DNA of 64,000 bases from Rhabdophis nuchalis (Eukaryota; Chordata; Lepidosauria; Squamata; Natricidae). Numbering within the stretch: position 1 is the stretch's first letter; each line of letters opens with the position of its first letter. Made by a program: the position numbers and the translations under genes. The DNA is taken from the NCBI GenBank assembly GCA_039707465.1, contig CM077648.1, positions 18,325,619 through 18,389,618 of the forward strand, written 5' to 3'. The notes under the pieces were generated by a model that had not been told where the DNA came from, did not search any database, and was given only the letters and a program-made list of their open reading frames with translations. Of the stretch, positions 1 through 9,628 are shown piece after piece.

Positions 1-111
1 AACAGAGATGAGCACTGCCCCCTAGAGCTGGAAACGACTAGCATGCATGTGTGAGGGAACAACTAGCACGCATGTGTGAGGGGAACCTTTACTTTTACCC
101 TTACTATCTTA
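1..111 (+). mobile_element. Sauria-type SINE, 3' end, cut by window edge
   Basis: The stretch matches the 3' third of the full copies at 23826-24181 and 61001-61363: GAGATGAGCACTGCCCCCTA, then a GGAAACGACTAGCA core, then GGGGAACCTTTAC. The last 30 bases or so of the tail are present twice in tandem (around 40-57 and 63-87). Sauria SINEs are known to be tRNA-derived with a Bov-B-like tail. The head lies outside the window. Confidence 0.85.
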
Positions 112-974
112 GTAGGTGAGACAACAGTCCTTTTTCTTCTTGGCTTTTTGTTTTTCATTTCTGCCATCCTAATATTTTTTAAATGTAACTAGCAGACGGT
201 AGAAAACGACAAGCAAACTGACCATTTAAACTATATACCAGATAAAAATTCCTCTTTAATTTCACTTCGCTAAGTGTGCATTTGTAATATTCGGTCTCCT
301 GCTTCCTGAAATACATACTCAAGACAATCTTTTGAGCAGAATGGCCCACAAAATATTTCACTGCTTTTATTGTTACCATTTATTTAATGATTTATCCTTG
401 CTTTAAAAATCAAATAAGCCATTTGGGGGTATCCCCTGCTGGAAGGAAAGGGTAAAAAGTTGTATTGGAGATTACAGCATTTAGATGTATATGAGTGTTC
501 ATTCTTAAATTTGTGTACCACCGATTTAATGTGACTCATGGGGGTTTACAGCATCTACAACAATGATAATAAAAACAACATTAAAATATTCATAGCAAAC
601 AATAAACCATTAAAATATCCACCAGAAACAATCAAACATTAAAACAACCCTGGTATGCCAGAACAGTGAGACATTCATGATATAGTCAAACAAACAGAGT
701 AACACTTTACTATCGTAAAACATTAGTAAGCTGTGTTACACAATCCCAGGATAGTTACACTTGATCATGACAATGACAAGATAGCAACAAGGCAACATTT
801 GCAATGATGAAAGTGTAGATGGTGCATATATATTTGGTTTAGATAAATAGCAACTTCCAACTCAACCTTCCACCACTTGGTAGCCCCCAGATGTTTTGGG
901 ATCATTGCTCCCCAAATCCTGATAAAATAATTGATTTTATCAGAAAGAGCTAAAAATGCAACACAATAGAATAC
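112..974. other. No gene or recognised repeat
   Basis: AT-rich sequence. The A-rich part around 545-650 (many AAACA and AAAC runs) could be an old LINE or SINE 3' end, but I cannot assign it. No reading frame of interest. Confidence 0.4.
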
Positions 975-982
975 AATACAAT

Positions 983-1181
983 CAGATGTGGTATTCTACC
1001 GGTTCAGACCGGTTCGTCCGAACCAGTAGCGGAAATTGCGGGTGGCCCACCCTCCACCCTGGCTCTATTTTATCCTATTTATGGATGTTTTTTGAGCAAA
1101 GCGCATGCGCAGAATGACAGGGACATGCACGGATGGGGGCACATACATTTAGGTAGGGAAGGTAAGTGAAAACTACCCCTG
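983..1181 (+). mobile_element. hAT-type MITE, ACCGG family, with perfect 8 bp target duplication
   Basis: Starts CAGATGTGGTATTC, followed by a degenerate repeat of ACCGGTTC motifs, and ends AACTACCCCTG. It is flanked by a perfect 8 bp direct repeat AATACAAT at 975-982 and 1182-1189. CAG...CTG ends with 8 bp duplications are diagnostic of hAT transposons. At 199 bp it cannot encode a transposase. The same family appears at 17396, 21902, 26970, 47671 and 50691. Confidence 0.85.
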
Positions 1182-1348
1182 AATACAATGCAATGCAATG
1201 CAATGCAATGCAATGCAATGCAATGCAATGCAATGCAATGCAATGCAATGCAATGCAATGCAATGCAATGCAATGCAATGCAATGCAATGCAATGCAATG
1301 CAATGCAATGCAATGCAATGCAATGCAATGCAATGCAATACAATACAA
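1182..1348. repeat. (AATGC)n microsatellite with AATAC edges
   Basis: About 30 copies of the 5 bp unit AATGC, with AATAC units at both edges. The target duplication of the MITE at 983-1181 is itself two AATAC-like units, so the MITE landed in the array edge. Open frames here are artefacts of the 5 bp period. Confidence 0.95.
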
Positions 1349-1653
1349 GTAGTTTTCAACTTACGGCCACAATTTCTGTTGTTGAGTAGACATTTGTTAA
1401 ATGAGTTTTGTATCATTTTATGATCTTTCTTGTCACAGTTGTTAAGTGAATCAACACAATTGTTAAATTAGTAACAAAGTTGTGGAGTGAATCTGGCTTC
1501 CCCATTGACTTTGCTTGTCAGGAGGTCAAAAAAGGTGATCACATGATGACAGGATATTGCAACCATCATAAGTATGAATCAGCTGCCAAGCATCTGAATC
1601 TTGATCATGTGACCATGGGGAAGCTGCAATGGTCATAAATGTGAAAAAGGCAA
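1346..1653 (+). mobile_element. Squamate MITE relic of the CTTACGACC type, partial
   Basis: Begins AAGTAGTTTTCAACTTACGG, then TTGTTGAGTAGACATTTGTTAAATG, repeated TTGTTAAGTGAATC motifs, CCCCATTGACTTTGC, GTGATCACATGA and GTCATAAATGTG. The same motif series recurs at 4446, 39305 and in short form at 60690. It is a dispersed noncoding repeat. I expect a right end complementary to the left end, but it is missing here. Superfamily not assigned. Confidence 0.65.
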
Positions 1654-1661
1654 TACATGAC

Positions 1662-1752
1662 CCAAATTCACCTAGCCAGCTTTCATGCCTAAGGCAGGAC
1701 TAGAACTTACAGCTCCTGGTTTCAGCCGAGTGTCTTAACTCACTAGATCCAA
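1662..1752 (-). mobile_element. tRNA-derived SINE head, fragment
   Basis: On the minus strand it reads AGTGAGTTAAGACACTCGGC, a tRNA-like A-box region, then GTTCTAGTCCTGCC as B box, then GGCATGAAAGCTGGCTAGGTGA. Pol III promoter spacing is tRNA-like. It is a short head fragment from a family different from the Sauria SINE. Confidence 0.6.
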
Positions 1753-1777
1753 CAGTGTCTCAATGTATAATGTCATG

Positions 1778-1808
1778 GTGTGTGTGTATATGTGTGTGTG
1801 TGTGTGTT
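1778..1808. repeat. (TG)n dinucleotide repeat
   Basis: Short TG array with a TATA interruption, directly upstream of the 5' truncation point of the L2 copy that follows. Confidence 0.9.
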
Positions 1809-2259
1809 ATCATCTTCAAAGCGCTCCATGGCACGGGACCTAGCTATCTGCGGGATCGCATCCTGCCCCATACATCCCTGCGGCCGATTCACTCCCACAG
1901 AGAGGGACTTCTCCGGATGCCGTCCACTAGGCTATGCCAGCGGGCGACGCCCAGGGGAAGGGCCTTCTCTGTGGCGGGCCCGACCCTCTGGAACGACCTT
2001 CCCCCTGAAATTAGAACAACCACGGACCTCTGCTCCTTCCGGCAAAAATTAAAAACACACTTTTTCTGCTTGGCCGGCCTAGGGTAATTAAACTGTTTTT
2101 AGGGGTTTTTAGGGTTTAGTTTTAGTTTTATATGGGCTTTTAGGGTTAGTTTAATTCATTTTAACATTGTACTTTGTTTGTGGTTTTTAATTGTATTTTT
2201 AATTCCCTGTGCCCCGCCTCGAGTCCCTTCGGGGAGAGAGAGCGGGTTATAAATTAAAA

Positions 2260-2262
<3 letters not shown>
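1809..2262 (+). mobile_element. L2-type LINE, 5' truncated, last 90 codons and 3' UTR
   Basis: The frame to the stop at 2085-2087 encodes the end of an L2-like ORF2: FKALHGTGPSYLRDRILPH, SHREGLLRMPSTRLC, then AFSVAGPTLWNDLPPEIR and KLKTHFFCLAGLG. The 3' UTR ends with the family motif CCCCGCCTCGAGTCCCTTC and AGCGGGTTATAAATTAAAA, and an (ATT)n tail follows. The same C-terminus recurs in at least six other copies in this window. Confidence 0.85.

Positions 2263-2344
<82 letters not shown>
2260..2344. repeat. (ATT)n tail of L2
   Basis: About 28 ATT units directly after the L2 3' end, so it is the LINE's own tail expanded into a microsatellite. Confidence 0.95.
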
Positions 2345-3225
2345 GTGTGTGTATTTATTTATATTTATATTTTCTTGACATGGTGATTTTATTGTTCTTT
2401 ACTAATTTTTCTGCATTGTACCATTTCTGATCCTACACATTTTCCTATGATATATACATTTCTGTACATATTTTGTTTGTTTTGGGTACAACAAACAATA
2501 CTAAAACTTTCTGAGGAATACCAATAATTAAGAATATTAATATTCAGATGCTTGCCTTAGTTGAAACTGTGAATTTGATAGTCTCTTGTGTTGGTGGGTA
2601 ACACTTGGTTTTTCCATAGCCTCTTCCACAGCAACAGGAAGAAAATTGAAACTGGATAGCAAGGCAGTTTTAACATTGTAGTGAGAATTTGTGCAGTATT
2701 TTTAAGTGCTTAATTATGAACTCTGGAATTTAAATATTAATTGCTTTAAAAAAAAAATCCAGTGGAAGATCTAGCTGTGATTGGCAATTTACTACCTTCT
2801 ATTAAAATTGTTATGCTGCTGCTGTGATATTAAGGTATTATTATCACGAAGTTGCCTTTTTATTGCTGACTTCGTTTCAAAAGCAGATACTTGCAAAATC
2901 CAACTGTGATATTGATTACCATTCTATTAAAGTGTTAGGTTTTCATAATTATACCAAGTATTGCAGCTATTATGTATCTATCCACAGATGCAATCCGACC
3001 AAAATTATTCTATGTAAATATTACCATTTTCAATGCTGTTTGGACCTAATGGATGGGATTAAGATATTACACATTTTATCTGTATATTGTAAGCGATTTC
3101 TTATCATTAAAAAAGATGAATGTTCATTGGATGTATATATATCTTTAATTAAATGGTATTGTGCACAGATTTGGGTTTGTCGCCAGTTACTTCCCAGTTC
3201 TTGGATTTAATCCAAGTGCAATGCA
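2345..3225. other. No gene recognised
   Basis: AT-rich sequence. The 128-codon frame at 2824-3210 has no domain and a low-complexity composition. I see no repeat family here. Confidence 0.4.
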
Positions 3226-3233
3226 GTCTATAG

Positions 3234-3961
3234 CTGCGGTCCCCGAACCTTTCGGCACCAGGGACTAGTTTCTTGTAAGATGATTTTTCCTTGGATCAAG
3301 GATGGGGAGAAGGAGTATATAACCTAGATCGGTGATGGCAAAACTATGGCCTGCGTGCCACAAGTGGCAAGCAGAGCCCTCTTTGTGGACTTGCGAGCCG
3401 TCGGCCCGGTTCAGGTCCACTGTGCATGCATGCCTCCCACCGGCCAGCTGATTTTTAGGTCTCTGCTGCGCATGCACGGGGGGCAGGCAGGGCGCAAGCG
3501 GGAGATGCACGGGAATGTATGGAGGTGTGGGTTCGCACATGCATGCATGGGAGGTTTGCGCACATATGCATGGGGCAGGGCATGTGTGTTGGAGTCATGC
3601 ATGCATTCACGGGGGAAGAGGAGTGTGGCAGTGTCACACACACATGCGTGTGGGGCACATGTGGGGCTTTGGCCACACACGCATGTGTGTGTGGGGTGGG
3701 GCACGTGCAGGTGGGTCATGCATGTATTGCATTATGGGTGCGCACACGCACTTTCACCACACGATGATAAAAAGGTTAGCCATCACTGACATAGATCTCT
3801 CACATGCAGCTTATAATAGATGCCTGATCATTTGAGGTAGAGATCAAGCAGCCGGGGAGCGGCTGCAAATATAGATGAAGCTTCACTCACTCAACCACTG
3901 CTCACCTCCAGCTGTGCAGCCCAGCTGTGCAATTCTTAACAGTTCAGGTTGTGGATCCCTG
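3234..3961 (-). mobile_element. hAT element resembling MER1/Charlie3, interrupted by a second hAT
   Basis: One end reads GCGGTCCCCGAACCTTTCGG and then CACCAGGGACTAG. The other contains GGGGAGCGGCTGCAAATA, GATGAAGCTTCACTCACTC, CTGCTCACCTCC, GCTGTGCAGCCC and a terminal TTGTGGATCCCTG. As I remember it, this series is that of the mammalian MER1 family. Flanks GTCTATAG (3226-3233) and GTTTATGG (3962-3969) agree at 6 of 8. A hAT at 3330-3788 splits it. Strand is given relative to the MER1 consensus as I recall it. Confidence 0.6.
3330..3788 (+). mobile_element. hAT-type MITE, GATGGC...GCCATC family
   Basis: Ends are CGGTGATGGCAAAACTATGG and AAAAGGTTAGCCATCACTG, imperfect inverted copies. Flanks ACCTAGAT (3322-3329) and ACATAGAT (3789-3796) match 7 of 8. 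The interior is rich in alternating CA/TG and GCATGCA steps and has no transposase frame. Related copies at 16644, 30545 and 52400. Confidence 0.8.
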
Positions 3962-3983
3962 GTTTATGGAATCAACAGGTCTA

Positions 3984-3984
<1 letters not shown>

Positions 3985-4035
<51 letters not shown>
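3985..4035. repeat. (AGT)n trinucleotide repeat
   Basis: About 17 uninterrupted AGT units; the long valine frame read across it is an artefact. Confidence 0.95.
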
Positions 4036-4036
<1 letters not shown>

Positions 4037-4445
4037 ATTTTACATTACAATAAACCATCCTTTGATTGCATTATATTTTAGCACACCAATTAGTATTATA
4101 AAATAGTTGTAAGCCTCCCTTATATTCATGAAGGACATTTAGAAGGACCGAGAAGCAAAAACCTAACAGAAGAATTATCTATATTTGCTGGCCATTGAAG
4201 CTGTAACAGTTTAGTAGACTAAACAGACCTATAAACTTTGTGTGTATTTAATGTTGTAGCTTGACGTGTAAAACATCTGGTCGTTTTTCATTTCGCTCTA
4301 AATGTGTTTATGCATGTAAAAAGATTTATATGGCCACAGAACTCAGACAAATGTGACTCTGGACTATGCAGTAGAAAAGAGTATGTTAAGTTATGTCTTT
4401 TTAAGGTCATGCTAAGTGGTGTACCAAAAAGAATGCAGATAGATC
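4036..4445. other. No gene or repeat recognised
   Basis: AT-rich, apparently single-copy sequence with no usable frame. Confidence 0.4.
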
Positions 4446-4663
4446 TTGTTTAGCTTCTGCAATTGGGATCAGCAAGTTGGTTGTTAAGCAAAGCGGTCGC
4501 TAGGTGAAAAAAAATGACTGTGGTTATGATGCTACTTCTGCTTTCCTTTGCTTTACATAAATGTGAAAGAAATAAATTCATAAATGTGAAGATTGGTCAT
4601 AAAATTGCTTTTTTATCACCATTGTAACTGCAAATCGTCTATAAGTAGTCACTAAACAAGGAA
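4446..4663 (-). mobile_element. Squamate MITE relic of the CTTACGACC type
   Basis: Contains GTTGTTAAGCAAAGCGGTCG, AAATGACTGTGGTTATGA, CATAAATGTGAA and TCTATAAGTAGTCACTAAACA, the motif vocabulary of the family at 1346 and 39305. It is degraded and internally rearranged. Confidence 0.5.
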
Positions 4664-4800
4664 TAATATAAGGAGATTCATGGAGTGTAGTTTGATTGAT
4701 GAGAGTGTCATGTGATCAGAAGCGGCTTAACCTTTAAGATGCCATCAAATTATTGGTGAGGATTGTGGTGATTGGCGGTAGTTGCAAAATATTTATCAAC

Positions 4801-4940
4801 ACAGTAACAGATTAGCAGAGTTGGAAGGGGCCTTGCAGGTCATCTAGTTCAACCCCCTGCCTAAGCAGGAGACCCTACATCTGCCTCTACCTAGGTTCGA
4901 ACTCACAACCTCCTGATTGTGAGTTAAGAGTTCAACTGTG
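4801..4940 (-). mobile_element. tRNA-headed SINE with CR1-like tail
   Basis: The plus strand starts with the CR1 3' end in reverse (AGCAGAGTTGGAAGGGGCC, then CATCTAGTTCAACCCCC). It then passes into a tRNA-like part whose minus-strand B box is GAGTTCGAACC. The same arrangement is cleaner at 8016-8161. The shared tail implies mobilisation by CR1. Confidence 0.65.
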
Positions 4941-4999
4941 ATAGGGAAGGTTCTACCAGAAACGCTTAACCCATTTGTGTAGAAAAGATAAGGTTTGGA

Positions 5000-5780
5000 T
5001 AGTTTCTTTTTTGCAGTTTTATTAATTTTTGATTGATTACATTTTGTTAATGTTTAATACACATTGTGTTATTTTATTTGCTTGGCAGTACAGGTTACAT
5101 TCTTAATCTCCACCCCTTTTTTCCAACCACTAGTAAAATGAGTTCCATGTTTGATAATATTCAAATATCTTATTTCGGTTTAAGATGAAATGTAAGTCTG
5201 TCTATTTTCTGCAAAATCCGATATCTTCCAAATTATCTCTTCGTCTCATGGTATTTCTTCATTTTTCTAATATTGTGCAAATATAATCCTCGCTGCTGTT
5301 AGTACATGCAATATTAAAGATATATATTTTGTTTATTACATTTTTCTGGTGCTATAAAAAGCTCATGTTTCAAATCTACATGTTTTCTATCATCTTTTCT
5401 AACCACTTATGTATTTTTGCCCAACAGTTTTTTTGCCTTAACACAGGTCCACCATATGTGCCCGTTTTTTTGGTTACATTTCCAACATTTGCTAGACACA
5501 TTTTTAAACATTGTAGCTAACTTAGCAGGTGGTAATCTATAAAACATTTTATATAAGTTTTCTTTACAAAAAGTTGCCATTGTTAATTTATAGTTTCTAT
5601 CCCATAAGTTTTGCCATTTTTCTAATTCTATATTATATCTAAAGTTTTTTGCCCACTGTATCATTGTGTCTTTTACTAGGATATTTTCAATCCCTATAAA
5701 AGTAAGTGTATTTTTATTATGAAGGGCCTTTTATGTCTCTTCCACTGTGTCTATATTTTGCAATCTAAACTCTCTCATTG
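5000..5780 (-). mobile_element. L1 LINE relic, ORF2 C-terminus
   Basis: On the minus strand the frame at 5407-5664 encodes MIQWAKNFRYNIELEKW, then KCWKCNQKNGHIWWTCVKAK, which fits the C-terminal cysteine-rich region of L1 ORF2 (W.C..C..WW.C pattern). Flanking sequence keeps L1-like AT-rich composition. A second relic with parallel sequence is at 54600-55310. Confidence 0.65.
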
Positions 5781-6199
5781 TGCCTTTGCTGCTTGTGAGC
5801 ATCATATGAGTTTATCAGTGTCACATACAGCTGACCAATGGAAAAATACAGAAAATGGTGTCCTGCCACCCATCACATATTTGTAAATCATGTTTTATAT
5901 CTAGCCAGTTTATTATTCCTGTCCGCAATATAAAATCAGTGGCAGGACACTAGCATAAAACTAGTGAACATTGGTCTTTAAAGAGAAACAGAGAAGCCTA
6001 GGAACAAGAAGACAAAATAAGATAAGTGTTCCCATCAAGGAGGAAATGATCTTCCCCCAAAGTCCCCCATTTCTATTAGAAAAAAAAGCTCTAATATGAT
6101 TTTTCTTTTAGTCCAGCTGTTCTCAGCTATTGGAAGAGAAGGTGTAGGAACACAGGAATGCAGATGAATGGATGGTGCAAATGTCACATATGGAAACGC
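5781..6199. other. No gene recognised
   Basis: Unremarkable sequence between the L1 relic and a nested hAT pair. Confidence 0.35.
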
Positions 6200-6207
6200 C
6201 TTTAGGT

Positions 6208-6681
6208 CAGGGGTGTTAAATTCACAGCCCACGGGCTGGATGTATCACGATCTGGCCACGCCACAGGTGTCCAACTCGATTTCATTGAGCACCGCATCAT
6301 TGTGTATGACCTCAGGGAATTGGAGTGGGTGTGGCCAGGATGGGCATGGCCAGCCCCACGTCACTCATGTCAGGGGCGCCTGTGATGCACCAAGTGCTCT
6401 GCCAGAGAAAACGGGCTCCCAAGCTCCGTTTTCGACTGTGACAGCCTCCTGCAACCCTCTGCCAGCAAAAATGTGGCCCTCCCGAGCCCCGTTGCTGAAA
6501 GCGGCACCGTGTGCCAGCCCTTCACTGTTTCCAAGGAGACCCCGCGGGCCATATCTAAGCACCCACAGACCAGATCCAACCCCCGGCCTTGAGTTTGACA
6601 TCCCTGTGCCACGGCCACCCATGGTTTAGCAAAGGGGGGGGTCACAATATGTCATGTGATGACATGAGTTTCAAACCCCTG
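6208..6681 (+). mobile_element. hAT-type MITE holding a second hAT, perfect 8 bp target duplication
   Basis: Outer ends are CAGGGGTGTTAAATTCACAG and GAGTTTCAAACCCCTG. A perfect 8 bp duplication CTTTAGGT flanks it at 6200-6207 and 6682-6689. The interior 6264-6606 looks like a second, related element. The three overlapping open frames of 85-153 codons are not supported as proteins. Confidence 0.85.
6264..6606 (+). mobile_element. Inner hAT-type MITE nested in the 6208 element
   Basis: Ends read CAGGTGTCCAACTCGATTTC and CCTTGAGTTTGACATCCCTG, matching inverted ends of the CAGGGGTGTC family. The host sequence on both sides is a similar GCCACG...CCA stretch, as expected of a duplicated target, but the 8 bp do not align cleanly. 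The ends themselves are clear; the junctions are less so. Confidence 0.6.
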
Positions 6682-6689
6682 CTTTAGGT

Positions 6690-7480
6690 ATAGTGATCCT
6701 TCTGCTTAAAACTTCTCCATGCTGCCAATCTCCAAATGTGGCTTTCAACTCCCAGTATTCTTCTGATTCATAAATTGGTGCCTGATATTTGGACCCTCTC
6801 ATAGAAATAGTTGCAAACACAGGTTGGGTTCAGAAGGTAGAATTCTGTAAGTCTTCAAATATATCGGGCTTAATGTCCTTTTACTAAGTGTTGAAACAAG
6901 CAAAAAAGGCAGGGTATAAATTCAATTATAAATTAATAAATAAAATATGGAGGGTGCTCATCAATGATTAATTTGTTAATTTTCTTCTCGGCATCTACAG
7001 GGTAATTATGTTTGTCAGTTTGTTTATAATTTTGATTTATAAGGATGCTGTATCTCACAGCTGACTCTGAATTTTGCTGTCTTTTTTCTCCCTGCAGTTG
7101 ATCATTGCTTTTCAGCAAAAAGCTTTAATTTCAGTGCAAGTTCCCACTGAGAATTAGGAAGTAGGATATACTGGGAAAGATGAACAATTAGATACAGAAA
7201 ACAGAAATGAACAATGTCTTTGCTTATTTCACCTACTCTAACACAGCATTTTTGGCCCATTTCTATCTCACTTTTCTTAAATGAAAAAGAACAAGACATG
7301 GTATGAGACTATATTTGAATGTTGGAACTATTGCTTGTTCTTCATATTTATGATACAGCAAAATTATACACGAAGTCCTTTACACATATGAATAGAAGAA
7401 GTTTAAATTTCCTCACTTCTGATTCCTGGGGTTGAGTTAATTAATATATCAAACATTTGTGTTATGTATTATGGAACATA
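6690..7480. other. No gene or clear repeat
   Basis: AT-rich, with a short AATAAATAAAAT stretch near 6925-6945 that may be a retroelement tail. Frames of 61-65 codons carry no domain. Confidence 0.35.
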
Positions 7481-7728
7481 GAAAATAGAATAACAGAGTT
7501 GGAAGGGATGTTGTAGGTCTTCTAGCCCAACCCTCGCCTTGGGGTGGAGACCCTATATCATTTCAGAGAAGTGGCTGTCCAGTCTTTTCTTGAAAGCCTC
7601 AGATTGATGGGGCACCCCAACTTCTAAAGGCAAGGCATTCCACTGGTTAAATGTTCTCTCTATTGGAAGAATTATCCTTAGTTCTAGTTTGCTTTTGTCC
7701 TTGATTAGTTTCCATCCATTGTTTCTTA
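7481..7728 (-). mobile_element. CR1 LINE 3' end, about 65 codons plus UTR
   Basis: The minus strand encodes NGWKLIKDKSKLELR, ERTFNQWNALPLEVG and FKKRLDSHFSEMI, the C-terminus of CR1 ORF2 (compare the intact copy ending at 55387). The UTR reads GGGTTGGGCTAGAAGACC and ends with a short AATAG-type tail. It stops abruptly at 7728, beside a different SINE tail. Confidence 0.8.
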
Positions 7729-7772
7729 GCAGTATGAAGCAGTATATAAGTCTAAATGCTACTGCTATCACT
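7729..7772 (+). mobile_element. MIR-like SINE tail fragment
   Basis: GAAGCAGTATATAAGTCTAA and then ATGCTACTGCT match the 3' end of the L2-tailed SINE seen in full at 36492 and 44697. Confidence 0.6.
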
Positions 7773-8015
7773 ACTTCACTGTTCACCTCCCTCAGAGTTA
7801 TCCAAGGAAGAAAGTTGACTAAATAGAGACTGAGGTGGATGGAAGGAAAAGGAAAAGAGAAATGTCTATCAGCCTCCTTTGTGGCTACTGGAACAACACA
7901 AATAACTGCACCCCGTTTGGGTGGGACATCTCTAAACATCTGCCAGTAATTGATGAGGGAAGATCGCCTGGATCTTCCATGTTGCACGATCCATGTGGGT
8001 CTGTCAATATTTAAC

Positions 8016-8161
8016 AGATTAACAGAGTTGGAAGGGACCTTGCAGGTCATCTAGTCCAACCCCCTGCCCAAGCAGGAGACCCTACTTGTACCTGTACCTA
8101 GGATCGAACTCACAACCTCCTGCTTGTGAGGCAAGAGCTCTACCTCTAGGCCACAGCAGCT
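8016..8161 (-). mobile_element. tRNA-headed SINE with CR1-like tail, full length
   Basis: Minus strand: GCTGCTGTGGCCTAGAGGTA, AGAGCTCTTGCCTCACAAGC, then GTTGTGAGTTCGATCCTAGG. This gives a tRNA-like A box, anticodon-arm spacing and B box. It then runs into GGGTTGGACTAGATGACCTG and CAAGGTCCCTTCCAACTC, the CR1 3' end. It is about 146 bp long. CR1-tailed tRNA SINEs are known in reptiles. Confidence 0.75.
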
Positions 8162-8163
8162 TT

Positions 8164-8723
8164 AATGTTTAATGTTGTTAACATCTGAAAAGGTTCATGA
8201 CTTAATCAACATGATGTTCTATGTTTGGAATGTTTGATGGGCACAGAATCTTGTTATCTGGAAGATCAAAAATGCACCGCAAAGGAAATATTTGAAAACA
8301 GAGTATTGTCATCCCAAAAACTTAGTTAGCTGCCTATTTTTGTAAAAAAGGATAACCTCTGATGCACATGCACGGACACAAATTATAGAATGTGGTGTAG
8401 TGAATTAATTTAGCTTACTAAAAGTACAGCTCCCAACACCATCAATCTAAAACATAATTAAAATAGTATTGGTGGTGGTCTAAGCTAAGCTTTCTGGGAA
8501 TGATAGATTACATTAGTAAATTTTGCAGTAATCCTTGTTTTAATGAAGGCAGAACTGATTAAATCCTTCTTTCCTCATTTGGACAGCAATTGGGGAATTT
8601 TTCAGCTAAAGCTTATGTATACTGCATTGGCAGAAAACTGATTGACAGCTATAAGAAATAGATGACTGTAGTTTTGTGACTAAACTAAACTGGATATTAA
8701 AAGTTTCAGAAATATAAATTAAT
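8164..8723. other. No gene or repeat recognised
   Basis: AT-rich sequence without recognisable motifs. Confidence 0.35.
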
Positions 8724-9063
8724 TGTCTGAGATTCGGGTTAACATCAGGGTTCCAAATAGTATCCAAAAGTAAATCAGATTCCAAGGCAAAGTATTGCTC
8801 AAAGTTCCAATTTATTAAGAGAGTCATGTTGGCACATCTGGGTAAACCCAAATCTGAAGGTTTCCATGTTTTCCCCATCTAGTTGAAAGTTCAAGAACTT
8901 GCCCCCACACCCACAAGTCCATCACATGGTCCAATCTCCCACTGCCATGTTGGCAGTTCCATCCATCCAATTCTGGTCAGGTGCAGAGGTGCAGAGACAA
9001 AGGATGACCTTGGCTTTCTAGAAAGGAATTTTGTTATGGCTACATAGTATGTGACTCCTTACA
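8724..9063 (-). mobile_element. Probable LTR (3' LTR with polypurine tract)
   Basis: On the minus strand it starts TGTAAGGAGTCACATAC and ends CGAATCTCAGACA, so it has TG...CA ends. AATAAA lies inside it (TTAATAAATTGG, minus strand). Just upstream of the TG on that strand is a purine run AAAATGGGAGGGGGGAT, the position of a polypurine tract next to a 3' LTR. No second LTR or gag/pol frame is visible. A 90-codon frame inside is incidental. Confidence 0.5.
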
Positions 9064-9390
9064 ATCCCCCCTCCCATTTTCCATAATAGAAAATGCCTAG
9101 TAGAATAATAGAAAGTGTGGCAGGCCAAAGATCCAAAAGAAAAGATGGCGGCAGGCCTGACATTAATATTCTTTCAAGTCTTCTGCTTTACCAGAAAGGA
9201 ACAATAAGGAAATAACTTATATTACTGGCTATACTACCTGTTCCATGTCCACAAGATGTTGTGTGGTCATGTCACTTCACATTTGTTTTAGTCATGTGTC
9301 ATTGATCCACCATAGGACTAAATTGTAGTTAGCAAAATGAAAGAAGGTGATACCAAAATTCCACCAGAATAGTGTGTAAAATATATTACA
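9064..9390. other. Possible internal end of an LTR element; nothing coding
   Basis: If 8724-9063 is a 3' LTR, the first part of this stretch would be the element's internal 3' end. I see no frame or motif to confirm it. Confidence 0.3.
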
Positions 9391-9398
9391 ATCTATAT

Positions 9399-9620
9399 CA
9401 GTGGTAGTCAACCTGGTCCCTACCGCCCACTAGTGGGCGTTCCAGCTTTCATGGTGGGCAGTAGGGGTCCGATACTGGAGCATTTTCCTTTTTTAAAATT
9501 TAATTGCCTTTCCTACTTTATAAATCACCATTACTGTGGAGCCAGTGGGCGGTTAGAAAATTTTACTACTAACAGAGATACAAAAGTGGAAGGTAGGTAT
9601 AAAAAGGTTGACTACCCCTG
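9399..9620 (+). mobile_element. hAT-type MITE with perfect 8 bp target duplication
   Basis: Ends CAGTGGTAGTCAACCTGG and AAAGGTTGACTACCCCTG are inverted copies. A perfect duplication ATCTATAT flanks it at 9391-9398 and 9621-9628. Internal landmarks are ACCGCCCACTAGTGGGCG near the left end and GTGGGCGGTTAG near 9543. It is 222 bp and noncoding. Confidence 0.9.
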
Positions 9621-9628
9621 ATCTATAT

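Noticed and set aside
1182..1348. CRISPR-like periodic array
   Set aside because: The unit is 5 bp without spacers; it is a plain microsatellite in a vertebrate genome.
2824..3210. 128-codon plus-strand frame
   Set aside because: AT-rich, no domain, no conserved motif, and no splice or promoter context.
6168..6629. 153-codon frame in GC-rich DNA
   Set aside because: Lies wholly within the nested hAT MITEs, with equally long frames on the other strand.
7553..8050. 165-codon minus-strand frame
   Set aside because: Only its last 65 codons are CR1; the first 100 codons are unrelated flanking sequence with no domain.
8016..8161. Functional tRNA gene
   Set aside because: A and B boxes are present, but the cloverleaf does not close and the sequence runs straight into a CR1-like tail; it is a SINE.
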